Positions 1-12,200 of a stretch of DNA of 64,000 nt are shown piece by piece. This DNA comes from Eledone cirrhosa. Lineage: Eukaryota; Mollusca; Cephalopoda; Octopoda; Eledonidae. The stretch covers positions 511,236 through 575,235 of the forward strand of contig OZ024742.1 in the NCBI GenBank assembly GCA_964016885.1, in the 5' to 3' direction. Position 1 is the first letter of the stretch. Every line of letters begins with the position of its first letter. The position numbers were made by a program, and so were the translations under genes. Under the pieces are notes generated by a model that was given only the letters and a program-made list of their open reading frames with translations, was not told the origin of the DNA and made no database searches.

Positions 1-1150
1 TTGGTAGTAACAGTAGTACTGGTATTGTTAGTAACACTAGAACTGATATTGTTACTAACTAGTACTGATATTGGTAGTAACAGTAGTACTGGTATTGTTA
101 GTAACACTAGAACTGATATTGTTACTAACTAGTACTGATATTGGTAGTAACAGTAGTACTGGTATTGTTAGTAACACTAGAACTGATATTGTTACTAACT
201 AGTACTGATATTGGTAGTAACAGTAGTACTGGTATTGTTAGTAACACTAGAACTGATATTGTTACTAACTAGTACTGATATTGGTAGTAACAGTAGTACT
301 GATATTGGTAGTAACAGTAGTACTGATATTGTTACTAACTAGTACTGATATTGGTAGTAACAGTAGTACTGATATTGTTAGTAACACTAGAACTGATATT
401 GTTACTAACTAGTACTGATATTGTTACTAACTAGTACTGATATTGGTAGTAACAGTAGTACTGGTATTGTCAGTAATACTAGAACTGATATTGTTACTAA
501 CTAGTACTGATATTGGTAGTAACAGTAGTACTGGTATTGTCAGTAATACTAGAACTGATATTGTTACTAACTAGTACTGATATTGGTAGTAACAGTAGTA
601 CTGGTATTGTCAGTAATACTAGAACTGATATTGTTACTAACTAGTACTGATATTGGTAGTAACAGTAGTACTGGTATTGTTAGTAACACTAGAACTGATA
701 TTGTTACTAACTAGTACTGATATTGGTAGTAACAGTAGTACTGATATTGTTACTAACTAGTACTGATATTGGTAGTAACAGTAGTACTGGTATTGTTATT
801 AACTAGTACTGATATTGGTAGTAACAGTAGTACTGATATTGTTACTAACTAGTACTAATATTGTTAGTAACACTAGTACTGATATTGTTAGTAACACTAG
901 TATTGATATTGTTACTAACTAGTACTGATATTGGTAGTAACAGTAGTACTGATATTGTTAGTAACACTAGAGCTGATATTGTTAGTAACAGTAATACTGA
1001 TATTGTTACTAACTAGTACTGGTATTGTTAGTAACATTAGTACTGATATTGGTAGTAACACTAGTACTGATATTGTTACTAACTAGTACTAATATTGTTA
1101 GTAACACTAATACTGATATTGTGTACCAACTAACATTAGTATTGATATTG
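1..1150. repeat. Tandem repeat, 70-bp period
   Basis: The sequence repeats every 70 bases from the window edge, for example 1-70 against 71-140 and 141-210. Each unit is built from three related sub-units of about 23 bases (core tattGgtagtaacagtagta, with variants gttagtaacactag and gttactaactag). Copies lose or gain single sub-units after about 300, and decay is strongest near the right edge at 1080-1150. The array continues off the left end of the window. No frame stays open for long, and no function is implied. Confidence 0.9.
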
Positions 1151-1574
1151 AAGAGAGCAGAATAAACATTCATAAAATTCTGATGTCAGGGTTCAAAAAC
1201 TTGACCTAGAATTAGTGAGGTCAGCTACACTCTTAGGAATCTGAATAATTGTAGAAAACTACATTTTAAGATCTATTACTGGGTACAGTTTCTTGTTGCC
1301 AAAACCTGTTGTTTTACTCACCCTTAGGAAATTGGTAGAAACGTTACATCAGAAAGTGCCTTGCAGTATTTATTTCAGCTCCTTGCAGTCTGAGTTCAAA
1401 TCCTACTGAGGTCATCTTTAACTTTCATCCTTGCAGGGTTAACACAAAGTACCAGCCAAAAATGATAAACTGGTACACTTGTTAGGGGGCATCAGACAAA
1501 ATGTCAGTTCTTTACATTCTCAGTTGTAATCAGCTAAAATACCTGCTGGTACTCCTGGTCTTTATATTCTAACT
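1151..1574. other. Non-coding DNA with one SINE relic
   Basis: No open frame or RNA gene was seen apart from the decayed SINE at 1355-1480. Composition is ordinary AT-rich intergenic. Confidence 0.5.
1355..1480 (+). mobile_element. Decayed tRNA-derived SINE
   Basis: A box-B-like gagttcaaatcc is followed by a body resembling the better-preserved copy at 37832-38000: 'aactttcatccttgcagggt' and then 'aaagtaccagc'. The A box and tail are not recognisable. It is read as an old copy of the same SINE family in plus orientation. Confidence 0.55.
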
Positions 1575-1925
1575 TCTAAATAGTTGGGACAGGGGGAGGG
1601 GGAGAAATAGTTGGAGCAGTGGTGGAATAGTTGGGGCAGAAGTGGAATAGTTGGGGCAGAGGTGGAATAGTTGGGACTGGGGTGAAATAGTTTGGGGGGG
1701 GGGGTAATTGGGGCAGGGGGTAGTTAGGATCGGGGTGGGGGTAATTGGGACAGAGGTGGGATAGTTAGGGTAGGGGTGAAATAGTTGGGGCAGGGGTGAA
1801 ATAGTTGGGGCAGGGGTGAAATAGTTGGGGTGGGGGGGGATAGCTGGAACAGGAGGGATAGTTGGGGGGTAGTGGGGGGGGGGGGGGTTAGTTGGGGCAG
1901 GGGGGGAATAGTTATGGCATCAGTT
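1575..1925 (+). repeat. G-rich minisatellite
   Basis: An imperfect unit of about 20 bases (ggggtgaaatagttggggc and variants) is repeated, with G runs of 4 to 10 or more. The plus strand is nearly free of C. The many G tracts could form quadruplexes; that is inferred from composition only. The minus-strand frame through it (a Pro/Thr-rich peptide at 1724-1948) is low-complexity and is not called a gene. Confidence 0.8.
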
Positions 1926-2539
1926 TTGTGGTGTTTGTTCCAGCTCATTGCTTTCTGAATTAAAAAACCTGCTGTGGCTTACTTGGGTGAAGGACTTAAT
2001 CTGTTGCCCAGTTCAAGGCTACCGTCTGACCCTTGGGTCCCTTTAGTGGGTTCTACTCTGTTGTAAGCACTGAAGCCAAGTCTCTGGTAATAAGGATACC
2101 TTCCCACTTATCTTGGATGTCTCAGGGGAAAGGATCATTGACACTACCCCTTCCTTCACTCATTAACAAATAAAATATACACTTTCACTCAATATTTTGA
2201 TCTGTTTGCTACTGCAGCAACACAAGCCATGATTTCTTCCTCCCATTCCCCTGACCATTCTCAGAGGCCCTGGTTGTTGCCGCTACCATTCCAACTCTGG
2301 TAAAATCATTAAAGAATTTTCAGAAAGAAACAAAACTAAGCCAAAATTCTATTGAATTTCTCTTTGTTTACAACATTGGAGCATCTACGTCTGTGTTTCA
2401 GCTTCAGATCTTCTGTTGGCCTCTACAACACGCTACACAGATTGTTTATCAACTGCCAAATATTCCCCCATTACCATTCTTCCTTTCTTTGCGCAATTTC
2501 AAGAATTTAAAGATCTGTTTTGAAACGGTTACGCCATAC
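1926..2539. other. Non-coding DNA, nothing recognised
   Basis: This is unique-looking sequence without a supported gene, RNA or repeat. Confidence 0.4.
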
Positions 2540-2598
2540 ATACATATATATACACATATACACACATACACACATACATATATATATATATATATATT
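2540..2598. repeat. CA/TA microsatellite
   Basis: Alternating ACAT/ACAC passes into a pure TA run at 2576-2597. Confidence 0.85.
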
Positions 2599-3098
2599 CT
2601 GCTGCTGGGTTCTCAAGCTTTATTGGTAAACAGCCAGACAACTATTTCAAAGTTGAAAGAAAACATCCCAGGATTACATGAAATAAATTAACTTGTTCAG
2701 TCATTTAGAAGAGGGGAGGGGACAGATAGTATGGGGAGGGGGAGACAGGAGATGAGGGATCATGGGAGAGAGAGAGAAGGTCAGTAATATTTCATGTTTT
2801 ATTTGTTTTGGTTTGTGAAGCCCTGATAAGGGACCCAGCCTTTTGTCTGTGAGGTATATTGAGGGTCTCTTAGACTGATAAAAGGGTGGAGCCCCTGCCT
2901 ATCAGAAATTTAGGGGGTATCTCTATGAGAGGAGTAGGTAAATATCGTACAAGCTAAGGAATCCTCAACGCATTTCTTCAATAACTCCACCCAACTTCTT
3001 CAGGCTGAGACTAACAGGAAATGGAAATCAATATATTCTGAATAAATTACCTCGTAAAGCATGCTGTGATATAACTTATGGAGAAGAACCCAAAACAA
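2599..3098. other. Non-coding DNA with purine-rich patch
   Basis: The patch at about 2707-2785 is G/A-rich (gaggggagggg, gagagagaga). Nothing else was recognised. Confidence 0.4.
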
Positions 3099-3200
3099 AA
3101 GGTAGACTCACACACTCAGACATACACTCACGTGTACACATATATACAAACACTCACACAGACATACACACACTCACACACATACAGAGACAAACACAAT
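3099..3200. repeat. Imperfect CA microsatellite
   Basis: Runs of CACA are interrupted by cactcacac and catacaca. Confidence 0.75.
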
Positions 3201-3365
3201 ATGAGAAAAAAAAACTATGGGAAATGGTAGGAAAGAGAATTAGAACTTTACAATAATAATTAATTTTTGTTTTCTGTAATAACACTAATTAGAAAGTTCT
3301 CCTAAACGAACCAAAAAATTAATCTAATAAATTGTTTTCGAAGGTATAGAGCTCGTCCATATATT

Positions 3366-3512
3366 AAAGACCACCGCCACCACACCACCACCGCCACCAC
3401 ACCATCCTACCACCACCACCACCACCACCATCATCACAACCACCACGACCACGGCCATGACTACCATCACAACCACCACAAACCACCACCAACAACCACC
3501 ACCACACTTCAA
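3366..3512. repeat. ACC/CCA trinucleotide repeat
   Basis: Repeats of accaccacc with occasional G or T. The minus-strand frame gives a Val/Gly run (3324-3512) that is purely compositional. Confidence 0.85.
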
Positions 3513-3965
3513 GAGTTGGATTATAAACTGTTTAGAAGTAAATGCAGATGAAGCATGACTAATTAACTATCTAACTAATTAATTAAGATATTTGCATATA
3601 ATTACAGAATATTTGAAGAGAAAAAGAGTAAAGAAGAGAATGAGGAAGATAGAAAATGTTAATATAAATATCTACTAACATGGTGTAATTAGCAAACTGT
3701 TAATGTGAATAATTAGGCAATTATAGCAATTAATACAGCTAAAATGATGAAATAAGTAGTAAATTATTGAGATTGACTCAACTTTACTCCACTCGGTCTA
3801 CACTCAACTCAACAACTGATTAAACTCCGCTCATGGTCTACATTCCACTCTACAATGTAGGGTATTGAGTACCCTTTAGTCTTGCACCCAGTGCACTCTG
3901 TAAAGTGGTTGGTGATAAAAAAAACAAGTGAAACAATTTAAGGTAGAGAGGATGGTTATATTGTA
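3513..3965. other. AT-rich left flank of the giant satellite
   Basis: The flank is AT-rich and ends in a short duplicated patch around 3786-3858 (gtctacactcaactc against gtctacattccactc). No terminal repeat, target-site duplication or transposon end was seen at the junction with the satellite near 3966. Confidence 0.45.
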
Positions 3966-3980
3966 TTGCAGTCATATGGT

Positions 3981-6900
3981 CAGTTGCTGGTGACAGGACA
4001 GTTATATGGTCAGTGGCTGGTGACAGGACAGTTATATGGTCAGTTGCTGGTGACAGGACAGTTATATGGTCAGTGGCTGGTGACAGGACAGTTATATGGT
4101 CAGTTGCTGGTGACAGGACAGTTATATGGTCAGTGGCTGGTGACAGGACAGTTATATGGTCAGTGGCTGGTGACAGGACAGTTATATGGTCAGTGGCTGG
4201 TGACAGGACAGTTATATGGTCAGTTGCTGGTGACAGGACAGTTATATGGTCAGTGGCTGGTGACAGGACAGTTATATGGTCAGTGGCTGGTGACAGGACA
4301 GTTATATGGTCAGTGGCTGGTGACAGGACAGTTATATGGTCAGTTGCTGGTGACAGGACAGTTATATGGTCAGTGGCTGGTGACAGGACAGTTATATGAT
4401 CAGTGGCTGGTGACAGGACAGTTATATGGTCAGTGGCTGGTGACAGGACAGTTATATGGTCAGTGGCTGGTGACAGGACAGTTATATGGTCAGTTGCTGG
4501 TGACAGGACAGTTATATGGTCAGTGGCTGGTGACAGGACAGTTATATGGTCAGTTGCTGGTGACAGGACAGTTATATGGTCAGTGGCTGGTGACAGGACA
4601 GTTATATGGTCAGTTGCTGGTGACAGGACAGTTATATGGTCAGTGGCTGGTGACAGGACAGTTATATGGTCAGTTGCTGGTGAGAGGACAGTTATATGGT
4701 CAGTTGCTGGTGAGAGGACAGTTATATGGTCAGTTGCTGGTGAGAGGACAGTTATATGGTCAGTTGCTGGTGTCAGGACAGTTATATGGTCAGTGGCTGG
4801 TGACAGGACAGTTATATGGTCAGTTGCTGGTGACAGGACAGTTATATGGTCAGTGGCTGGTGACAGGACAGTTATATGGTCAGTTGCTGGTGACAGGACA
4901 GTTATAAGGTCAGTTGCTGGTGACAGGACAGTTATAAGGTCAGTTGCTGGTGACAGGACAGTTATAAGGTCAGTGGCTGGTGACAGAACAGTTATATGGT
5001 CAGTGGCTGGTGACAGGACAGTTATATGGTCAGTTGCTGGTGACAGGACAGTTATATGGTCAGTGGCTGGTGACAGGACAGTTATATGGTCAGTTGCTGG
5101 TGACAGGACAGTTATATGGTCAGTGGCTGGTGACAGGACAGTTATATGGTCAGTGGCTGGTGACAGGACAGTTATATGGTCAGTGGCTGGTGACAGGACA
5201 GTTATATGGTCAGTTGCTGGTGACAGGACAGTTATATGGTCAGTGGCTGGTGACAGGACAGTTATATGGTCAGTTGCTGGTGACAGGACAGTTATATGGT
5301 CAGTGGCTGGTGACAGGACAGTTATATGGTCAGTTGCTGGTGACAGGACAGTTATATGGTCAGTTGCTGGTGAGAGGACAGTTATATGGTCAGTTGCTGG
5401 TGAGAGGACAGTTATATGGTCAGTTGCTGGTGACAGGACAGTTATATGGTCAGTGGCTGGTGAGAGGACAGTTATATGGTCAGTTGCTGGTGACAGGACA
5501 GTTATATGGTCAGTGGCTGGTGACAGGACAGTTATATGGTCAGTTGCTGGTGACAGGACAGTTATATGGTCAGTGGCTGGTGACAGGACAGTTATATGGT
5601 CAGTTGCTGGTGACAGGACAGTTATATGGTCAGTGGCTGGTGACAGGACAGTTATATGGTCAGTTGCTGGTGACAGGACAGTTATATGGTCAGTGGCTGG
5701 TGACAGGACAGTTATATGGTCAGTTGCTGGTGACAGGACAGTTATATGGTCAGTTGCTGGTGAGAGGACAGTTATATGGTCAGTTGCTGGTGAGAGGACA
5801 GTTATATGGTCAGTTGCTGGTGACAGGACAGTTATATGGTCAGTGGCTGGTGAGAGGACAGTTATATGGTCAGTTGCTGGTGACAGGACAGTTATATGGT
5901 CAGTGGCTGGTGACAGGACAGTTATATGGTCAGTTGCTGGTGACAGGACAGTTATAAGGTCAGTTGCTGGTGACAGGACAGTTATAAGGTCAGTGGCTGG
6001 TGACAGAACAGTTATATGGTCAGTGGCTGGCGACAGGACAGTTATATGGTCAGTTGCTGGTGACAGGACAGTTATATGGTCAGTGGCTGGTGACAGGACA
6101 GTTATATGGTCAGTGGCTGGTGACAGGACAGTTATAAGGTCAGTTGATGGTGACAGGACAGTTATATGGTCAGTTGCTGGTGACAGGACAGTTATAAGGT
6201 CAGTTGATGGTGACAGGACAGTTATAAGGTCAGTTGCTGGTGACAGGACAGTTATATGGTCAGTTGCTGGTGACAGGACAGTTATATGGTCAGTGGCTGG
6301 TGACAGGACAGTTATATGGTCAGTTGCTGGTGACAGGACAGTTATATGGTCAGTTGCTGGTGACAGGACAGTTATATGGTCAGTGGCTGGTGACAGGACA
6401 GTTATATGGTCAGTTGCTGGTGACAGGACAGTTATATGGTCAGTGGCTGGTGACAGGACAGTTATATGGTCAGTTGCTGGTGACAGGACAGTTATATGGT
6501 CAGTTGCTGGTGACAGGACAGTTATATGGTCAGTGGCTGGTGACAGGACAGTTATAAGGTCAGTTGATGGTGACAGGACAGTTATATGGTCAGTTGCTGG
6601 TGACAGGACAGTTATAAGGTCAGTTGATGGTGACAGGACAGTTATAAGGTCAGTTGATGGTGACAGGACAGTTATATGGTCAGTTGCTGGTGACAGGACA
6701 GTTATATGGTCAGTTGCTGGTGACAGGACAGTTATATGGTCAGTGGCTGGTGACAGGACAGTTATATGGTCAGTGGCTGGTGACAGGACAGTTATATGGT
6801 CAGTTGCTGGTGACAGGACAGTTATATGGTCAGTGGCTGGTGACAGGACAGTTATATGGTCAGTGGCTGGTGACAGGACAGTTATATGGTCAGTTGCTGG

Positions 6901-9294
6901 TGACAGGACAGTTATATGGTCAGTTGCTGGTGACAGGACAGTTATATGGTCAGTGGCTGGTGACAGGACAGTTATAAGGTCAGTTGATGGTGACAGGACA
7001 GTTATAAGGTCAGTTGATGGTGACAGGACAGTTATATGGTCAGATGATGGTGACAGGACAGTTATATGGTCAGTTGCTGGTGACAGGACAGTTATAAGGT
7101 CAGTTGATGGTGACAGGACAGTTATATGGTCAGTTGATGGTGACAGGACAGTTATATGGTCAGTGGCTGGTGACAGGACAGTTATATGGTCAGTTGCTGG
7201 TGACAGGACAGTTATATGGTCAGTGGCTGGTGACAGGACAGTTATATGGTCAGTGGCTGGTGACAAGACAGTTATATGGTCAGTTGCTGGTGACAGGACA
7301 GTTATATGGTCAGTTGGTGGTGACAGGACAGTTATATGGTCAGTGGCTGGTGACAGGACAGTTATATGGTCAGTGGCTGGTGACAAGACAGTTATATGGT
7401 CAGTTGCTGGTGACAGGACAGTTATATGGTCAGTGGCTGGTGACAGGACAGTTATATGGTCAGTGGCTGGTGACAAGACAGTTATATGGTCAGTGGCTGG
7501 TGACAGGACAGTTATATGGTCAGTGGCTGGTGACAGGACAGTTATATGGTCAGTTGCTGGTGACAGGACAGTTATATGGTCAGTTGAGGGTGACAGGACA
7601 GTTATATGGTCAGTTGCTGATGACAGGACAGTTATATGGTCAGTGGCTGGTGACAGGACAGTTATATGGTCAGTGGCTGGTGACAGGACAGTTATATGGT
7701 CAGTGGCTGGTGACAGGACAGTTATATGGTCAGTGGCTGGTGACAGGAGAGTTATATGGTCAGTGGCTGGTGACAGGACAGTTACATGGTCAGTTGCTGG
7801 TGACAGGACAGTTATATGGTCAGTTGAGGGTGACAGGACAGTTATATGGTCAGTTGCTGGTGACAGGACAGTTATATGGTCAGTTGCTGGTGACAGGACA
7901 GTTATATGGTCAGTGGCTGGTGACAGGACAGTTATAAGGTCAGTGGCTGGTGACAGGACAGTTATATGGTCAGTTGATGGTGACAGGACAGTTATATGGT
8001 CAGTTGCTGATGACAGGACAGTTATATGGTCAGTTGCTGGTGACAGGACAGTTATATGGTCAGTTGAGGGTGACAGGACAGTTATATGGTCAGTTGCTGG
8101 TGACGGGACAGTTATATGGTCAGTTGCTGGTGACAGGACAGTTATATGGTCAGTGGCTGGTGACAGGACAGTTATATGGTCAGTTGCTGGTGACAGGACA
8201 GTTATATGGTCAGTTGAGGGTGACAGGACAGTTATATGGTCAGTTGCTGGTGACGGGACAGTTATATGGTCAGTTGATGGTGACAGGACAGTTATATGGT
8301 CAGTTGAGGGTGACAGGACAGTTATAAGGTCAGTTGAGGGTGACAGGACAGTTATATGGTCAGTTGCTGGTGACAGGACAGTTATATGGTCAGTTGCTGG
8401 TGACAGGACAGTTATATGGTCAGTGGCTGGTGACAGGACAGTTATAAGGTCAGTGGCTGGTGACAGGACAGTTATATGGTCAGTTGATGGTGACAGGACA
8501 GTTATATGGTCAGTTGCTGATGACAGGACAGTTATATGGTCAGTTGCTGGTGACAGGACAGTTATATGGTCAGTTGCTGGTGACAGGACAGTTATATGGT
8601 CAGTTGAGGGTGACAGGACAGTTATATGGTCAGTTGCTGGTGACGGGACAGTTATATGGTCAGTTGATGGTGACAGGACAGTTATATGGTCAGTTGAGGG
8701 TGACAGGACAGTTATATGGTCAGTTGAGGGTGACAGGACAGTTATATGGTCAGTTGCTGGTGACAGGACAGTTATATGGTCAGTTGAGGGTGACAGGACA
8801 GTTATATGGTCAGTTGCTGGTGACAGGACAGTTATATGGTCAGTTGCTGGTGACAGGACAGTTATATGGTCAGTTGCTGGTGACAGGACAGTTATATGGT
8901 CAGTTGCTGGTGACAGGACAGTTATAAGGTCAGTGGCTGGTGACAGGACAGTTATATGGTCAGTTGATGGTGACAGGACAGTTATATGGTCAGTTGCTGA
9001 TGACAGGACAGTTATATGGTCAGTTGCTGGTGACAGGACAGTTATATGGTCAGTTGCTGGTGACAGGACAGTTATATGGTCAGTTGCTGGTGACAGGACA
9101 GTTATATGGTCAGTTGCTGGTGACAGGACAGTTATATGGTCAGTTGCTGGTGACGGGACAGTTATATGGTCAGTTGATGGTGACAGGACAGTTATATGGT
9201 CAGTTGCTGGTGACAGGTCAGTTATATGGTCAGTTGCTGGTGACAGGACAGTTATATGGTCAGTTGCTGGTGACAGGACAGTTATATGGTCAGT
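3981..9294 (+). repeat. Left satellite block: about 177 units in perfect 30-bp register
   Basis: No insertion or deletion breaks the 30-bp phase across this block; the first slip is a 3-bp loss (cagttggtgacagg) at about 9294. TTG and TGG versions of the unit often alternate, giving a 60-bp dimer pattern at the left edge. Longer periods are visible: a gagagg cluster recurs 390 bp apart (about 5367 and 5757), ttataaggtcagttgAtgg recurs every 420 bp (6131, 6551, 6971), and ttataaggtcagtgg recurs at 7931, 8441 and 8921 (510 and 480 bp). Confidence 0.85.
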
Positions 9295-12200
9295 TGGTGA
9301 CAGGACAGTTATATGGTCAGTTGCTGGTGACAGGACAGTTATATGGTCAGTTGATGGTAACAGGTCAGTTATATGGTCAGTTGATGGTGACAGGACATTA
9401 TATGATCAGTTGATGGTGACAGGTCAGTTATATGGTCAGTTGATGGTGACAGGTCAGTTATATGGTCAGTTGATGGTGACAGGACAGTTATATGGTCAGT
9501 TGCTGGTGACAGGTCAGTTATATGGTCAGTTGGTGACAGGACAGTTATATGGTCAGAGGCTGGTGACAGGACAGTTATATGGTCAGTTGGTGACAGGACA
9601 GTTATATGGTCAGTTGATGGTGACAGGACAGTTATATGGTCAGTTGCTGGTGACAGGACAGTTATATGGTCAGAGGCTGATGACAGGACAGTTATATGGT
9701 CAGTGGCTGGTGACACGACAGTTATATGGTCAGTTGCTGGTGACAGGACAGTTATATGGTCAGTTGCTGGTGACAGGACAGTTATATGGTCAGTTGCTGG
9801 TGACAGGACAGTCATATGGTCAGTTTCTGGTGACAGGACAGTTATATGGACAGTTGCTGGTGACAGGACAGTTATATGGTCAGTTGCTGGTGACAGGACA
9901 GTTATATGGTCAGAGGCTGATGACAGGACAGTTATATGGTCAGTTTCTGGTGACACGACAGTTACATGGTCAGTGGCTGGTGACAGGTCAGTTATATGGT
10001 CAGTTGCTGGTGACAGGACAGTCATATGGTCAGTTTCTGGTGACAGGACAGTTATATGGACAGTTGCTGGTGACAGGACAGTTATATGGTCAGTTGCTGG
10101 TGACAGGACAGTTATATGGTCAGAGGCTGATGACAGGACAGTTATATGGTCTGTTTCTGGTGACACGACAGTTACATGGTCAGTTGCTGGTGACAGGACA
10201 GTTATATGGTCAGTTGCTGGTGACAGGACAGTCATATGGTCAGTTTCTGGTGACAGGACAGTTATATGGACAGTTGCTGGTGACAGGACAGTTATATGGT
10301 CAGTTGCTGGTGACAGGACAGTTATATGGTCAGAAGCTGATGACAGGACAGTTATATGGTCAGTTTCTGGTGACACGACAGTTACATGGTCAGTTGCTGG
10401 TGACAGGACAGTTATATGGTCAGTTGTTGGTGACAGGACAGTTATATGGTCAGTTGCTGGTGACAACAGTTATATGGTCAGTTGCTTGTGACAGAACAGT
10501 TATATGGTCAGTTGCTGGTGACAGGACAGTTATATGGTCAGTTGCTGGTGACAGAACAGTTATATGGTCAGTTGCTGGTGACAGAACAGTTATATGGTCA
10601 GTTGCTGGTGACAACAGTTATATGGTCAGTTGCTTGTGACAACAGTTATATGGTCAGTTGCTTGTGACAGAACAGTTATATGGTCAGTTGCTGGTGACAG
10701 GACAGTTATATGGACAGTTGCTGGTGACAGGACAGTTATATGGTCAGTTGCTGGTGACAGGACAGTTATATGGTCAGCGGCTGATGACAGGACAGTTATA
10801 TGGTCAGTTTCTGGTGACACGACAGTTACATGGTCAGTGGCTGGTGACAGGTCAGTTATATGGTCAGTTGCTGGTGACAGGACAGTCATATGGTCAGTTT
10901 CTGGTGACAGGACAGTTATATGGACAGTTGCTGGTGACAGGACAGTTATATGGTCAGTTGCTGGTGACAGGACAGTTATATGGTCAGAGGCTGATGACAG
11001 GACAGTTATATGGTCAGTTGCTGGTGACAGGACAGTTACATGGTCAGTTGCTGGTGACAGGACAGTTATATGGTCAGTTGCTGGTGACAGGACAGTCATA
11101 TGGTCAGTTTCTGGTGACAGGACAGTTATATGGACAGTTGCTGGTGACAGGACAGTTATATGGACAGTTGCTGGTGACAGGACAGTTATATGGTCAGAGG
11201 CTGATGACAGGACAGTTATATGGTCAGTATCTGGTGACACGACAGTTACATGGTCAGTTGCTGGTGACAGGACAGTTATATGGTCAGTTGCTGGTGACAG
11301 GACAGTTATATGGTCAGTTGCTGGTGACAACAGTTATATGGTCAGTTCCTTGTGACAGAACAGTTATATGGTCAGTTGCTGGTGACAGGACAGTTATATG
11401 GTCAGTTGCTGGTGACAGAACAGTTATATGGTCAGTTGCTGGTGACAGAACAGTTATATGGTCAGTTGCTGGTGACAACAGTTATATGGTCAGTTGCTTG
11501 TGACAGAACAGTTATATGGTCAGTTGCTGGTGACAGGACAGTTATATGGTCAGTTGCTGGTTACAGAACAGTTATATGGTCAGTTGCTGGTGACAGAACA
11601 GTTATATGGTCAGTTGCTGGTGACAACAGTTATATGGTCAGTTGCTTGTGACAGAACAGTTATATGGTCAGTTGCTGGTGACAGGACAGTTATATGGTCA
11701 GTTGCTGGTGACAGAACAGTTATATGGTCAGTTGCTGGTGACAGAACAGTTATATGGACAGTTGCTGGTGACAGGACAGTTATATGGTCAGTTGCTGGTG
11801 ACAGGACAGTTATATGGTCAGTTGCTGGTGACAGGACAGTTATATGGTCAGTTGCTGGTGACAAGTTATATGGTCAGTTGTTGGTGACAGGACAGTTATA
11901 TGGTCAGTTGATGGTGACAGGACAGCTATATGGTCAGTTGCTGGTGACAACAGTTATATGGTCAGTTGCTGGTGACAGGAGAGTTATATGGTCAGTTGCT
12001 GGTGACAGGTCAGTTCTATGGTCAGTTGCTGGTGACAGGACAGTTACATGGTCAGTTGATGGTGACAGGAGAGTTATATGGTCAGTTGCTGCTGACAGGA
12101 CAGTTATATGGTCAGTTGCTGGTGACAGGAGAGTTATATGGTCAGTTGCTGGTGACAGGAGAGTTACATGGTCAGTTGCTGGTGACCGGACAGTTATATG

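Noticed and set aside
4403..10639. A 2,078-codon open frame of AGDRTVIWSV repeats as a giant secreted or structural protein
   Set aside because: It starts at GTG, has no signal peptide or unique domain, exists because the unit is 30 bp, and has equally long open frames in another plus frame and on the minus strand.
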